A stretch of 33,789 nucleotides of DNA from Cyclobacteriaceae bacterium (lineage in GTDB: Bacteria > Bacteroidota > Bacteroidia > Cytophagales > Cyclobacteriaceae): NCBI GenBank assembly GCA_025350305.1, contig JANXYC010000169.1, forward strand, positions 1-33,789, written 5' to 3'. Below are positions 1 through 9,261 of the stretch, piece by piece. A program made the translations under genes and the position numbers. The stretch's first letter is position 1, and each line of letters begins with the position of its first letter. The notes below the pieces were generated by a model. The model was not told where the DNA came from, ran no database searches, and worked only from the letters and a program-made list of their open reading frames with translations.

Positions 1-43
1 AACTAGCGGCTAAGTACACCCAGTATACATAGTCACCATATCA

Positions 44-1159
44 TCACCCCAAAAATTCCTTCACCTCCGTAAACGGCAAACCAAACGCATCCGCCACCGC
101 CTTGTACACCACCTTGCCCTGTATCACATTCAAACCTTTGCGCAACTCGGTGCTTTCCTGACAAGCTTTCTTCCAGCCGTGGCTGGCGAGTTTGATCGCG
201 TACGGAAGCGTGGCATTGGTGAGCGCAAGGGTAGAGGTGTACGGTACCGCCCCCGGCATGTTGGCTACGCAATAGTGAACAACATCGTCAATGATGTAGG
301 TAGGATTTTCGTGCGTGGTGGGTTTACAGGTTTCAATACATCCGCCCTGGTCTACGGCCACGTCCACCAGCACGGTGCCGGGTCGCATGGTGGAGAGCAT
401 GTCGCGCGTGATGAGCTTGGGAGCTTTGGCTCCGGGAACAAGCACTGCACCGATGATCAGGTCGTGGGTTTTTACTAACTCGCGCAGCACGTAGTCGTTG
501 GAGACGATCGTGTGAACGTTCTTTGGCATCACATCGTCGAGGTAGCGCAAGCGATTGATGTTCACATCGGTGATCGTCACATCTGCACCCATGCCTGCCG
601 CAATCTTTGCTGCGTTAGTCCCAACCACACCACCACCAAGGATAAGTACTTTTGCCGGCATCACACCGGGCACTCCTCCAAGTAAAATTCCGCGTCCTTT
701 TAAAGGCTTCTCCAAATACTTGGCGCCTTCCTGTATGGACATCCGCCCCGCCACTTCGCTCATCGGTATCAGCAGCGGAAGGCTTCCATCTACACGCTCT
801 ACTGTTTCATAGGCAAGGCAAACGGCACCGGTCTTGATCATGGCGTGGGCCAGTGGCTCGTACGAAGCAAAATGAAAATACGTGAAGACCAATTGATCTT
901 TGCGAATCAAATTATACTCTTGTTCAACGGGTTCTTTTACTTTAATAATCATCTCCGCCGTACCGAAGACTTGTTCAGCCGTCGGAAGAATCTTGCCGCC
1001 CGCCTTCGTGTACTCCTGGTCGCTAAAACCGCTGCCATCTCCGGCGGTCGCTTGTATATACACGGTGTGACCTCTGCGCGTAAGTTCCTGAGTTCCGGCT
1101 GGGGTCAACGCCACGCGGTTTTCATTGTTCTTGATTTCTTTGGGTACACCGATTGTCAT
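44..1159 (-). CDS. ald: Alanine dehydrogenase
   Basis: 371 aa; MTIGVPKEIKNNENRVALTPAG N-terminus, Rossmann motif VLILGGGVVGTNAAKIAAGMGA, and NMPGAVPYTSTLALTNATLPY are typical of Ald. Confidence 0.95.
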   Translation of the reverse strand: MTIGVPKEIKNNENRVALTPAGTQELTRRGHTVYIQATAGDGSGFSDQEYTKAGGKILPTAEQVFGTAEMIIKVKEPVEQEYNLIRKDQLVFTYFHFASYEPLAHAMIKTGAVCLAYETVERVDGSLPLLIPMSEVAGRMSIQEGAKYLEKPLKGRGILLGGVPGVMPAKVLILGGGVVGTNAAKIAAGMGADVTITDVNINRLRYLDDVMPKNVHTIVSNDYVLRELVKTHDLIIGAVLVPGAKAPKLITRDMLSTMRPGTVLVDVAVDQGGCIETCKPTTHENPTYIIDDVVHYCVANMPGAVPYTSTLALTNATLPYAIKLASHGWKKACQESTELRKGLNVIQGKVVYKAVADAFGLPFTEVKEFLG

Positions 1160-1169
1160 AGTTTAATTT

Positions 1170-1290
1170 AGTTAAAAGTTCAAGGTTCAATGTTCAAAGT
1201 AAAGTTCAAGGTTCAAAGTTGACAGTTAACCCTCAGCTTTTAGCTTTCAGCTTTCAGCTTTCAACTTTTAGCCTTCGGCTTTCAACTTCG
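1170..1290. repeat. 7-bp periodic intergenic array (AGTTCAA/GGTTCAA units followed by AGCTTTC/AGCTTTT units)
   Basis: Reads agttaaa-agttcaa-ggttcaa-tgttcaa ... agctttt-agctttc-agctttc-agctttc-aactttt-agccttc-ggctttc-aacttcg. Confidence 0.8.
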
Positions 1291-1349
1291 TCCCTAAAGA
1301 TAAATATTTCATTTACGTTTGAAACGTCTAATTCTCTAACTTTTCATCC

Positions 1350-1715
1350 ATGAACGCTCACGCAACCTATGCTTTTTACGGCTCACTTCGCCGGGGAATG
1401 AGCAATTACCAAGATTTTGAAAGCTCTCTTGAGTTTTTGTTTCAGGAAATCATCAGCGGCTATCAGTTATACGCACTCGAAAAATATCCCTATGCCGTCA
1501 AAACGGATAGCGCCTCTGACCTGATCGTGGTAGAGGTATTTAAGATCATTAACCCGGAAATAGAAAAGAGCATCCATGCCCTGGAGTTGCGTGTGGGTTA
1601 TTATTATGATGAGATAAAGATCCGAGACGGGAATGTGGGTATCTATCTTTTTAAAAAGGCGGGCACCGAAACTTTGGTCAAAAGTGGGGATTGGGTCCAA
1701 TTCTTTGGCTCCTGA
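1350..1715 (+). CDS. Gamma-glutamylcyclotransferase-like (AIG2/GGCT) protein
   Basis: 121 aa; YAFYGSLRRGMSNY resembles the GGCT substrate-binding motif; overall size fits the family. Confidence 0.65.
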   Translation: MNAHATYAFYGSLRRGMSNYQDFESSLEFLFQEIISGYQLYALEKYPYAVKTDSASDLIVVEVFKIINPEIEKSIHALELRVGYYYDEIKIRDGNVGIYLFKKAGTETLVKSGDWVQFFGS

Positions 1716-1810
1716 TCCCCGGACCGCTATATTATTTGGGAAAATTTTCAGTTTTGAACGCTTCTTTATATTTCCCTAATTTTGATTTAATCATGTGATG
1801 AGGTTTATTT

Positions 1811-1831
1811 CCTTCTCCTTGTAGGAGAAGG
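1811..1831. repeat. Short hairpin CCTTCTCCT-TGT-AGGAGAAGG in a dispersed-repeat-like sequence upstream of the E1 gene
   Basis: Perfect 9-bp inverted arms, followed by accaaggatgaggtt directly before the ATG at 1847. Confidence 0.6.
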
Positions 1832-1846
1832 ACCAAGGATGAGGTT

Positions 1847-4249
1847 ATGAACCAGATAAAAACCATCAAGTCAAAATTTTCTGAAAAGAAAGCTGCCTCC
1901 ATTCTGGATGACTACCGCCTTGCCTGCGCGAGTCGTGAGGCGAGTATTCTTGGCCGTAAGGAAGTGTTTATGGGCAAAGCCAAGTTTGGCATTTTTGGTG
2001 ATGGCAAGGAAGTGGCGCAGCTGGCAATGGCCAAAGTATTCCGCCCCGGTGACTTTCGTTCAGGCTATTACCGCGACCAGACGTTGATGCTCGCCATCGG
2101 TGAGCTTACGTTACAACAGTATTTCGCGCAGCTGTATGCGCATCCGGATATAGAAGCCGATCCTGCTTCTGCCGGTCGGTTGATGAATGGCCACTACGCC
2201 ACGCGCATGCTCGATGATCAAGGTGCTTTCAAGCAGCTTTCAAAATTAAAAAACAGCAGCGCCGACGTGTCCCCCACAGCCTCGCAAATGCCGCGCCTCG
2301 TGGGTCTTGCGTATGCATCGAAACTTTTTAGAAATAATCCGGGATTAAGTTCATATAAAGATCTCTCCAACAACGGAAATGAGATAGCCTTCGGCACGAT
2401 CGGCAACGCCTCAACATCGGAAGGAATGTTTTTTGAAGCGATCAATGCCGCCGGTGTACTACAAATACCCATGCTGACAACAGTGTGGGACGATGGATAT
2501 GGAATTTCTGTTCCGCAGGAGTTTCAGACTACGAAAGGAAGTATTTCGAAAATACTGTCCGGCTTCCAGCGGGAACATAACGAAAAAGGATTTGAAATTT
2601 TTAAGGTTCATGGCTGGGACTACGAAGCGCTCTGTAAGACTTTTGAAGCTGCCGAAAAAGTTTGTCGCGTGGAGCATGTACCGGTCCTGATCCATGTTAC
2701 TGAGATGACGCAGCCGCAAGGCCACTCTACCTCCGGATCGCATGAGCGTTATAAATCAAAAGAGCGGTTGCAGTGGGAAGTCGATCATGATTGTAACCGC
2801 AAAATGCGCGAGTGGATACTGGAGAATGAACTCAGCTCGCCAGATGAGTTAGATCAAATTGAAAAGGAAGCCAAGGTTTTCGCGAAAGTGCAAAAGGATT
2901 CGGCATGGAAAGCTTTCAACAAAGGTATTCAGCACGACCAGGAGGAATTGATGGGATACCTGGAAGAGGGAAAGGACCTGGAGCCGGCGATTGAAGGGAT
3001 CAAACGTGAATTGGAGAAGACCATTAATCCCACTCGGTTGGAAGCAGTAAAGGCCGCTAAAAAGTCATTGCGTCAATTGCGCGGCCAGACGTCTGAGGTG
3101 CGAAACAAAATCATCCAGTGGGTGGAGCGCACATCAGCAGAAAATCTGGAGCGTTTCAGTTCGCATCTCCATAGCGAGTCGGAGTGGTCCGCTTTGAAAG
3201 TGGAAGCGATAAAGCCGGTATATTCGGAGAATTCGCCATTGGTCGACGGCCGGGAGATATTGCAGGCATGCTTTCGTGCAGCACTCGAGCGAGATCCCCG
3301 CGTGCTGGCTTTTGGCGAGGATGTTGGAAGAATAGGAGATGTCAACCAGGGTTTTGCGGGATTACAAGAGAAGTATAGCGACCTCCGAGTAACGGATACG
3401 GGCATTCGCGAGTGTACAATACTCGGTCAGGGAATAGGTCTTGCGTTGCGCGGCCTTCGCCCTATAGCAGAGATTCAATACCTGGACTATTTATTATATG
3501 CGATTCAAATCATGTCGGATGACCTGGCATGTTTACAATACCGGACCAAAGGCGGACAGAAGGCGCCATTGATCATCCGGACACGCGGCCACCGGCTGGA
3601 AGGTGTATGGCATGCAGGTTCACCGATAAGTTTGGTGCTGGGCAGCATTCGGGGGATTTATGTTCTTACGCCCCGCGACATGACTCAAGCTGCCGGATTT
3701 TATAATACAATGCTGAAGTCAGATGATCCGGCTTTGTTGATTGAATGTCTGAACGGCTACCGGATGAAGGAAAAGTTACCGGATAATATTGGAGAGTTTA
3801 CGCTGCCATTGGGGGTGCCGGAATTAATCCGGCAGGGTGAAGACGTAACGATAGTGACGTACGGTTCGATGTGCCGGATTGTAATGGAAGCGGCCCATGA
3901 TCTGGAAAAATTGGGCATTTCGTGTGAAGTTATTGATGTGCAGACGCTCCTGCCGTTTGACATTCATCATTTGATCGTGGAGTCAATAAAAAAAACAAAC
4001 CGGGTTGTGTTTGCGGATGAAGATGTGCCCGGCGGCGCTACATCGTTTATGATGCAAAAGGTAGTGGAGGAGCAGACAGCCTATCAGTATCTCGATTCAA
4101 AGCCCCTGACCATCACCGGAAAGGAGCACCGGCCAGCGTATGGCAGTGATGGCGATTATTTCTCAAAACCCAATCCCGAAGAGATCGTCGATACGATTTA
4201 TGTGATGATGCAGGAGGTGGATCCGGACAAATTCAAGTCTATCTACTAA
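1847..4249 (+). CDS. 2-oxoacid (branched-chain-type) dehydrogenase E1, alpha and beta subunits fused
   Basis: 800 aa; N-terminal E1-alpha TPP region (GTIGNASTSEGMFFEAINAAGVLQIPMLTTVWDDGYGIS) and C-terminal E1-beta (VLAFGEDVGRIGDVNQGFAGLQEKY, VIDVQTLLPFD). Confidence 0.9.
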   Translation: MNQIKTIKSKFSEKKAASILDDYRLACASREASILGRKEVFMGKAKFGIFGDGKEVAQLAMAKVFRPGDFRSGYYRDQTLMLAIGELTLQQYFAQLYAHPDIEADPASAGRLMNGHYATRMLDDQGAFKQLSKLKNSSADVSPTASQMPRLVGLAYASKLFRNNPGLSSYKDLSNNGNEIAFGTIGNASTSEGMFFEAINAAGVLQIPMLTTVWDDGYGISVPQEFQTTKGSISKILSGFQREHNEKGFEIFKVHGWDYEALCKTFEAAEKVCRVEHVPVLIHVTEMTQPQGHSTSGSHERYKSKERLQWEVDHDCNRKMREWILENELSSPDELDQIEKEAKVFAKVQKDSAWKAFNKGIQHDQEELMGYLEEGKDLEPAIEGIKRELEKTINPTRLEAVKAAKKSLRQLRGQTSEVRNKIIQWVERTSAENLERFSSHLHSESEWSALKVEAIKPVYSENSPLVDGREILQACFRAALERDPRVLAFGEDVGRIGDVNQGFAGLQEKYSDLRVTDTGIRECTILGQGIGLALRGLRPIAEIQYLDYLLYAIQIMSDDLACLQYRTKGGQKAPLIIRTRGHRLEGVWHAGSPISLVLGSIRGIYVLTPRDMTQAAGFYNTMLKSDDPALLIECLNGYRMKEKLPDNIGEFTLPLGVPELIRQGEDVTIVTYGSMCRIVMEAAHDLEKLGISCEVIDVQTLLPFDIHHLIVESIKKTNRVVFADEDVPGGATSFMMQKVVEEQTAYQYLDSKPLTITGKEHRPAYGSDGDYFSKPNPEEIVDTIYVMMQEVDPDKFKSIY

Positions 4250-4252
4250 GCG

Positions 4253-4978
4253 CTATCCGCTTTTACGAATATCGAGCAGCTTAAAATCCCCTGTTGTAAT
4301 GGTATTGCTCTTAATCAAGGCCCTGTCCTGGATGGTGATCTTTAGCATTAACGTCTTGATGCTGAATAAAGGAAGAAAACCAGCGCTCTCCATACTATTT
4401 CGAATACTCCCGTCAAGAGGAGTTTTCCGGCTGAGATCTTTCGAGAGAATAGGGAAACGTTGATTAAACGAGGTAACTCCACAATTCGGGTAAGCAAATT
4501 GTGCTAACCAATCGAACTTAGTGTATGAGCCGTCATTGTTTTTTATAAAGAAGTCAACAAAAAAATTATAATGATTTGGATTGAGCTGAAAGTAAAAGGT
4601 ATCCAGCTTTGCGTTCACTGTTTTAATCTCCCAATTGATGCAGTTATACGGTTTAGAAAAAGGTGGGAGCGTGTCATACTGGGCAATGGTACGCTTGGTT
4701 TTATAGGTAACGTAGGTGCCATCGGCAAACCTGAAATAGGTCTTATCGTTGTAAGGTGCCGATAATTCCGAGGCATCAAGGCCAAGATTTCCGTCGCCGT
4801 CTTTAAACCGGACTGTTACAATCAAGGAGTCAACTGCCGAAGGGTCGGCAATATCCCTGAAAATGATGTTGTCAAAAATAATTTCCGGGACATTGGAATA
4901 CTGGGGGGGGTCGGCGCAGGAAGCCAGGAAGGTGGCCACCATCACACACCCAGCAACCCAATTTACTACCAATTTCAT
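4253..4978 (-). CDS. Hypothetical lipoprotein
   Basis: 241 aa; signal peptide with lipobox FLASC; no family recognised. Confidence 0.75.
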   Translation of the reverse strand: MKLVVNWVAGCVMVATFLASCADPPQYSNVPEIIFDNIIFRDIADPSAVDSLIVTVRFKDGDGNLGLDASELSAPYNDKTYFRFADGTYVTYKTKRTIAQYDTLPPFSKPYNCINWEIKTVNAKLDTFYFQLNPNHYNFFVDFFIKNNDGSYTKFDWLAQFAYPNCGVTSFNQRFPILSKDLSRKTPLDGSIRNSMESAGFLPLFSIKTLMLKITIQDRALIKSNTITTGDFKLLDIRKSG

Positions 4979-5015
4979 TTATTATACATTTACCAACCTG
5001 TAAAATTGTAAACGC

Positions 5016-5999
5016 TTGCAGACTTTTAAAAGTTTTACCAAGGATATATATCCGTTAAACGATGATTCATTTCAGGAAATTGCGTTGGAATTGTTCCGTT
5101 TTCAGGCTACTAACAGTCAAGTATATCAAAATTACCTCACTTATCTCGGGGTAGCGGCGGCGGAGATTACCAAGATTTATGAGATTCCATTCCTTCCCAT
5201 CTCTTTTTTCAAGTCCCACACTATCGTTTCCGGGATTTGGACACCTGAATTGATTTTCAACAGCAGCGGCACAACCGGGCAAGAAGTAAGCCGGCATTCG
5301 GTACCATCATTGTCATTTTACCTCCATCACAGCCAGCGAATCTTTGAAACGTTGTTTGGTCCACTGGAGCAATTTCATGTCGTGGGCTTGCTTCCTTCTT
5401 ACCTTGAGCGCACGGGATCATCCTTGGTGGCCATGGTAAATCATTTCATTAACATCAGTAAGTCACCGGTTTCTGGCTTTTACCTCAACGATCTGGAGGG
5501 GCTAGTCACCCAACTGGAGCGCCTGAAAGATGATCGAAAAGTTTTATTGCTGGGGGTTTCGTTTGCCTTGCTTGATCTGGCGGAACAATATGAAGTTGAC
5601 CTTCGGCACTGTATGGTAATGGAAACAGGGGGAATGAAAGGAAGACGTCAGGAGATTACAAGGCAGGAACTGCAGGAAATACTCTGCAAGAACCTGAATA
5701 TTGAGAAAGTCTATTCGGAGTATGGAATGACAGAACTTCTTTCTCAAGCCTATTCCCAGGGGGATGGATTATTCCGCTCTCCTCCATCCATGCGTGTGAT
5801 TTTAAGGGAAATAAATGACCCCTTTGGTCACGAAATCCCGTCTGCCGGTATTATTAACGTGATTGACCTCGCAAACGCGCATTCCTGTGCATTTATTGAA
5901 ACCCAGGATTTAGGAAGGTTGCACCAGGATGGTCATTTCGAGGTGCTTGGACGGATGGACAACAGTAGTGTTCGTGGTTGCAATCTGATGGTCGAGTGA
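5016..5999 (+). CDS. LuxE-like acyl-protein synthetase / acyltransferase
   Basis: 327 aa; adenylate-forming motif IFNSSGTTGQ, VYSEYGMTELLSQAYS; TTG start is the only upstream option because the frame is closed just before it. Confidence 0.8.
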   Translation: MQTFKSFTKDIYPLNDDSFQEIALELFRFQATNSQVYQNYLTYLGVAAAEITKIYEIPFLPISFFKSHTIVSGIWTPELIFNSSGTTGQEVSRHSVPSLSFYLHHSQRIFETLFGPLEQFHVVGLLPSYLERTGSSLVAMVNHFINISKSPVSGFYLNDLEGLVTQLERLKDDRKVLLLGVSFALLDLAEQYEVDLRHCMVMETGGMKGRRQEITRQELQEILCKNLNIEKVYSEYGMTELLSQAYSQGDGLFRSPPSMRVILREINDPFGHEIPSAGIINVIDLANAHSCAFIETQDLGRLHQDGHFEVLGRMDNSSVRGCNLMVE

Positions 6000-6009
6000 C
6001 CATTTTTTT
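5988..6009 (+). terminator. Putative intrinsic terminator overlapping the stop codon of the LuxE-like gene
   Basis: ATGGTC-gagt-GACCAT followed by a T7 run; TGA stop (5997-5999) lies within the hairpin. Confidence 0.55.
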
Positions 6010-6090
6010 CGCTAAAGTGACAAAAACATACGTCGAATTTGTAAAAGAAGGCAGTATTCTTAATTTTGTTGCTGTTAAACACAATACTTT

Positions 6091-6219
6091 ATGAAAAGAG
6101 TTTTAGCTGTTATCGCCCTCATTGGTTTTCTCGCATCTTGTAGCTCCTACACTTGCCCAACGTACAGCAAGAAGGAAGTGAAGAAAAATGAGAATAAAAT
6201 CCAGAGATTAATCATCTAG
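6091..6219 (+). CDS. Small (42 aa) lipoprotein
   Basis: MKRVLAVIALIGFLASCSSYTCPTYSKKEVKKNENKIQRLII*; signal peptide with lipobox FLASC; below the size cutoff of the ORF track. Confidence 0.7.
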   Translation: MKRVLAVIALIGFLASCSSYTCPTYSKKEVKKNENKIQRLII

Positions 6220-7376
6220 CGGTATTTCTTAATGTCTTCCGGACCTATTGTATCTCCGGCCATTATTACTAACCGCTCTATGACATTCCGCAGCTCACGG
6301 ATATTACCCGTCCAGGGATGAGTTTCCAGCAGTTTGATTGCTTTTGGCTCTATCTCCTTTTTCTTGGAGCCGTATTCTTCCGAAATATCTTTCAGGAATT
6401 TCTCCACCAATAATGGTATGTCTTCTTTTCGGTCGCTGAGTGCAGGCACCGCGATAAGTATTACGCCGAGCCGATGATATAAATCTTCACGAAAGCGTCC
6501 CGCTGCTATTTCTTGTTTTAAGTTCTTGTTCGTGGCCGCGACTACACGTACGCTCACGACAATGTCTTTGTCGCCCCCCACGCGTGTAATCTTATTTTCT
6601 TGTAAGGCACGAAGTACCTTGGCCTGTGCAGCGAGACTCATATCGCCGATTTCATCAAGAAACAACGTGCCACTTTCTGCTTGCTCAAATTTTCCAATAC
6701 GTTGCTTAATCGCGGATGTAAACGAACCTTTTTCATGACCGAATAACTCACTTTCAATGAGCTCGCTCGGAATGGCCGCACAGTTTACTTCTATAAATGG
6801 ACCTTCACTGTTGTTACTTTTTTCATGGATCGAACGGGCTACCAATTCTTTTCCGCTACCGCTGGGTCCGGTGATCAAAACACGTGCTTCTGTAGGCGCC
6901 ACTTTATCGATCACTTCCCGTACCTGATCCAACGCAGGAGATTGACCAATCATTTCAAACTTGCGTGAGACTTTCTTCCGTAAAAATTTTGTCTCCTTAA
7001 CCAGGGATTGACGATCCAGGGCATTTCGCACGGTAATCAATAACCGGTTGAGATCGGGTGGCTTTTGCAGAAAGTCGTAGGCTCCCATTTTGACAGCGTC
7101 CACCGCCATCTCGGTAGTACCGTGTGCAGAGATCATGATAAAGGGAGTGTGAATATTTTTTTCCCGGACGTTCTGAAGCACGTCCATGCCATCCATTTTT
7201 GGCATCTTTATATCACACAGCGCAAGGTCATATGAATAACTTTCGAGAAGAAGAAGTCCTTCTGCCCCGTCTTTGGCTTCATCGACGGTAAGCTTCATTT
7301 CCTTTTGGTCAAGCAATATTTCTTTAAGCACTGCCCGAATGCTGGCTTCGTCTTCAATGATCAGGATTTTTGGCAT
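6216..7376 (-). CDS. Sigma-54-dependent response regulator (REC + AAA+), no C-terminal HTH
   Basis: 386 aa; REC domain (ILIIEDEASIRAVL, CDIKMPKMDGMDVL), AAA+ (GPSGSGKELVARSIH, GTLFLDEIGDM), ends ...RLVIMAGDTIGPEDIKKYR. Confidence 0.92.
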   Translation of the reverse strand: MPKILIIEDEASIRAVLKEILLDQKEMKLTVDEAKDGAEGLLLLESYSYDLALCDIKMPKMDGMDVLQNVREKNIHTPFIMISAHGTTEMAVDAVKMGAYDFLQKPPDLNRLLITVRNALDRQSLVKETKFLRKKVSRKFEMIGQSPALDQVREVIDKVAPTEARVLITGPSGSGKELVARSIHEKSNNSEGPFIEVNCAAIPSELIESELFGHEKGSFTSAIKQRIGKFEQAESGTLFLDEIGDMSLAAQAKVLRALQENKITRVGGDKDIVVSVRVVAATNKNLKQEIAAGRFREDLYHRLGVILIAVPALSDRKEDIPLLVEKFLKDISEEYGSKKKEIEPKAIKLLETHPWTGNIRELRNVIERLVIMAGDTIGPEDIKKYR

Positions 7377-7390
7377 GGGGCAAAAATAGC

Positions 7391-7422
7391 GAAACCCATT
7401 GCGCTTTCACGCAATAGGTTTC
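7391..7422 (-). terminator. Hairpin between RNase P RNA and response regulator gene; candidate rnpB terminator
   Basis: GAAACCCATTGCG-ctttca-CGCAATAGGTTTC, 13-bp arms with one mismatch; on the minus strand followed by gctattttt. Confidence 0.45.
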
Positions 7423-7436
7423 ATGTTAAAAAAAAT

Positions 7437-7880
7437 GCAAGCCTGTAAGCCGGGTTCTGTTCTCCCTCCCGATTCTGTTTGTCGTTAGACAGGCAGTTTA
7501 TCGGGACCTGAGCTCCTATCATTTATCTGGCCGTGTCATCACTGACGGGCTCAAGCAGTCTACCCGTGGCGCTGATGCTTGCGCGTCATAAGCGAGCCGC
7601 TATTCCCTCAAAGGGGCGCCACTTATTTGACCTTTCAACTCGTAAGGTTTGCCATGCGTCCGAAATCACTTTCGAGACCGGTGAGCTCTTACTTCACCTT
7701 TTCACCTTTTCCCTATAACGACAAAGTCGTGCGGGGTAGTTTGTTTTCTGTGGCACTGTCTGTCCCCGACAAGTCGGGTCCTTCCTGTTAGGAAGTACGA
7801 TGCTCTGTGTTGCCCGGACTTTCCTCCCCGTGTCTTCTATTTAACTATCAGACATGGAGTGATAGGACGTCTTGCTTTGC
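7437..7880 (-). ncRNA. rnpB: RNase P RNA, bacterial class A
   Basis: Minus strand contains GAGGAAAGTCCGGGCAACA near the 5' end and ACAGAACCCGGCTTACAGGC at the 3' end, in the right order and spacing; 5' end approximate. Confidence 0.93.
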
Positions 7881-7948
7881 AAAGGTAAGATTAATTGATG
7901 AAAGGACCCGTTGTTTCTTTGAGAACTGTCTTAATGACCTTTCTGGTA

Positions 7949-8347
7949 CTAATGTATATCCGCCCCGGTAAGTTTCATTTCATACTGATCGGCGATATTG
8001 GCGACCTCCTGGAGCATTTCTTTTATATCATCCTCTGCCGCGCCATCCAATGAGGAGACGGCTTCTATTTGAAGATAATTTTCACTGATCACAAAGCGGC
8101 AATAGTTGAAAAAGGCCGTTTGCTCCAGCAGCATCTTAAAGTCAATCAAGTCATTGATCGGGCAAACTTTAGAAGTAAAGGTGATCACCTTTCGGTTGTA
8201 TAAACTGCTTTGCTTAATATTTCCCATCACCGTTTGGAATCGGTTTCCGGCAACGGGAATAATAATGACTGAAAGTGTTTTGTTGTACTCAATATATTGT
8301 CCACTGATCTGATCAGCATATTTCTTCATGAACGATGTTAAATCCAT
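7949..8347 (-). CDS. Conserved hypothetical protein, possibly YbjN / secretion-chaperone-like fold
   Basis: 132 aa, uninterrupted; alpha/beta pattern only suggests the fold. Confidence 0.65.
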   Translation of the reverse strand: MDLTSFMKKYADQISGQYIEYNKTLSVIIIPVAGNRFQTVMGNIKQSSLYNRKVITFTSKVCPINDLIDFKMLLEQTAFFNYCRFVISENYLQIEAVSSLDGAAEDDIKEMLQEVANIADQYEMKLTGADIH

Positions 8348-8415
8348 ACTTTTTTAGGTTAAAGGTCTGTGAAAAACACTTGCTGAAAGTAGGTATTTCC
8401 TGGCAATAAAAGTAG

Positions 8416-9261
8416 TTAAAAGTAAATAGGATGAAATTTTATACCCTGACTGGAAAACTCCAGGGTAGGGGCCGGAATTTTGATGATATTCAATATATAG
8501 AGTGCCGAATTTAAAAGTTTTGACGATGTCTTTACGTGTGAAAGATTGAGATCGAACGACAGGAAATATTTTCGGTGCGGCGAAAAATTCATCAATCCAT
8601 TTTCTTCATCTCTACCGTACACCATTCCCTCGGCACCTACGCCCACCGCCAGCGTCAGCCAGTGTGGTAAGGGCAGTTTTTTGATTTGAAAGCAATACCA
8701 AAAGGTTTGTCCGTTGTAGTCTTTTAGTAGTTCCTCCAAAAAACCATCACCCAGCATGGCTGGACGAAGGGGGGCAAAGGATGTTGCATGAAACGAAAAC
8801 TTGGGCCATATATTGATTCTCTTCCACAAGATGCGCTGGAGGAGGAAGGCAACACAACCCAGGGTGTTGGCGAGCACATCAAAAAGGGAAGCACCGTAGC
8901 GCTCTGAAAAGCCATCCGGTATTTCAATGGAAGAAACAAATAAAAAACCAAGTATCGTACCGACATGAGCCGCTGCCTTTTCATCAAGGTGTGCCCATGA
9001 CATTAGTCGGGTTGCAAGGGCGCTGACCTGGAAGGCCCAGAAGAAGTGGGCGAACTTGTCCATTTGCTTCCATTCAGCTGCATCATTAAAAAAATGAAAT
9101 CCGGAAACCCATTGTCTTGAGTACCAGGCGTACCCCAGCGACACAATGATCAATGTGTATATACCTGCTGAAAACAGTAGCACACCTTTTACACGGGGAG
9201 AGTTTAAGCGGGCCCGGGAGAAGCTTTGGACGAACGTGCTAATGAGCTCCTTTATTCCCAT
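8416..9261 (-). CDS. DUF2279 (YfiM-like) family protein
   Basis: 281 aa; MDKFAHFFWAFQVSALATRLMSW, EIPDGFSERYGASLFDVLANTLG pattern typical of DUF2279. Confidence 0.7.
   Translation of the reverse strand: MGIKELISTFVQSFSRARLNSPRVKGVLLFSAGIYTLIIVSLGYAWYSRQWVSGFHFFNDAAEWKQMDKFAHFFWAFQVSALATRLMSWAHLDEKAAAHVGTILGFLFVSSIEIPDGFSERYGASLFDVLANTLGCVAFLLQRILWKRINIWPKFSFHATSFAPLRPAMLGDGFLEELLKDYNGQTFWYCFQIKKLPLPHWLTLAVGVGAEGMVYGRDEENGLMNFSPHRKYFLSFDLNLSHVKTSSKLLNSALYILNIIKIPAPTLEFSSQGIKFHPIYF

Noticed and set aside
845-1171. 108-aa plus-strand ORF
   Set aside because: Antisense to alanine dehydrogenase; composition consistent with a chance shadow ORF.
1170-1290. Possible CRISPR array
   Set aside because: Period is 7 bp with no 25-40 bp repeats or unique spacers, and no cas genes are in the window.
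7533-7791. Plus-strand ORFs of 61 and 70 aa
   Set aside because: They lie wholly antisense to RNase P RNA, whose conserved motifs are clear; no protein-like features.
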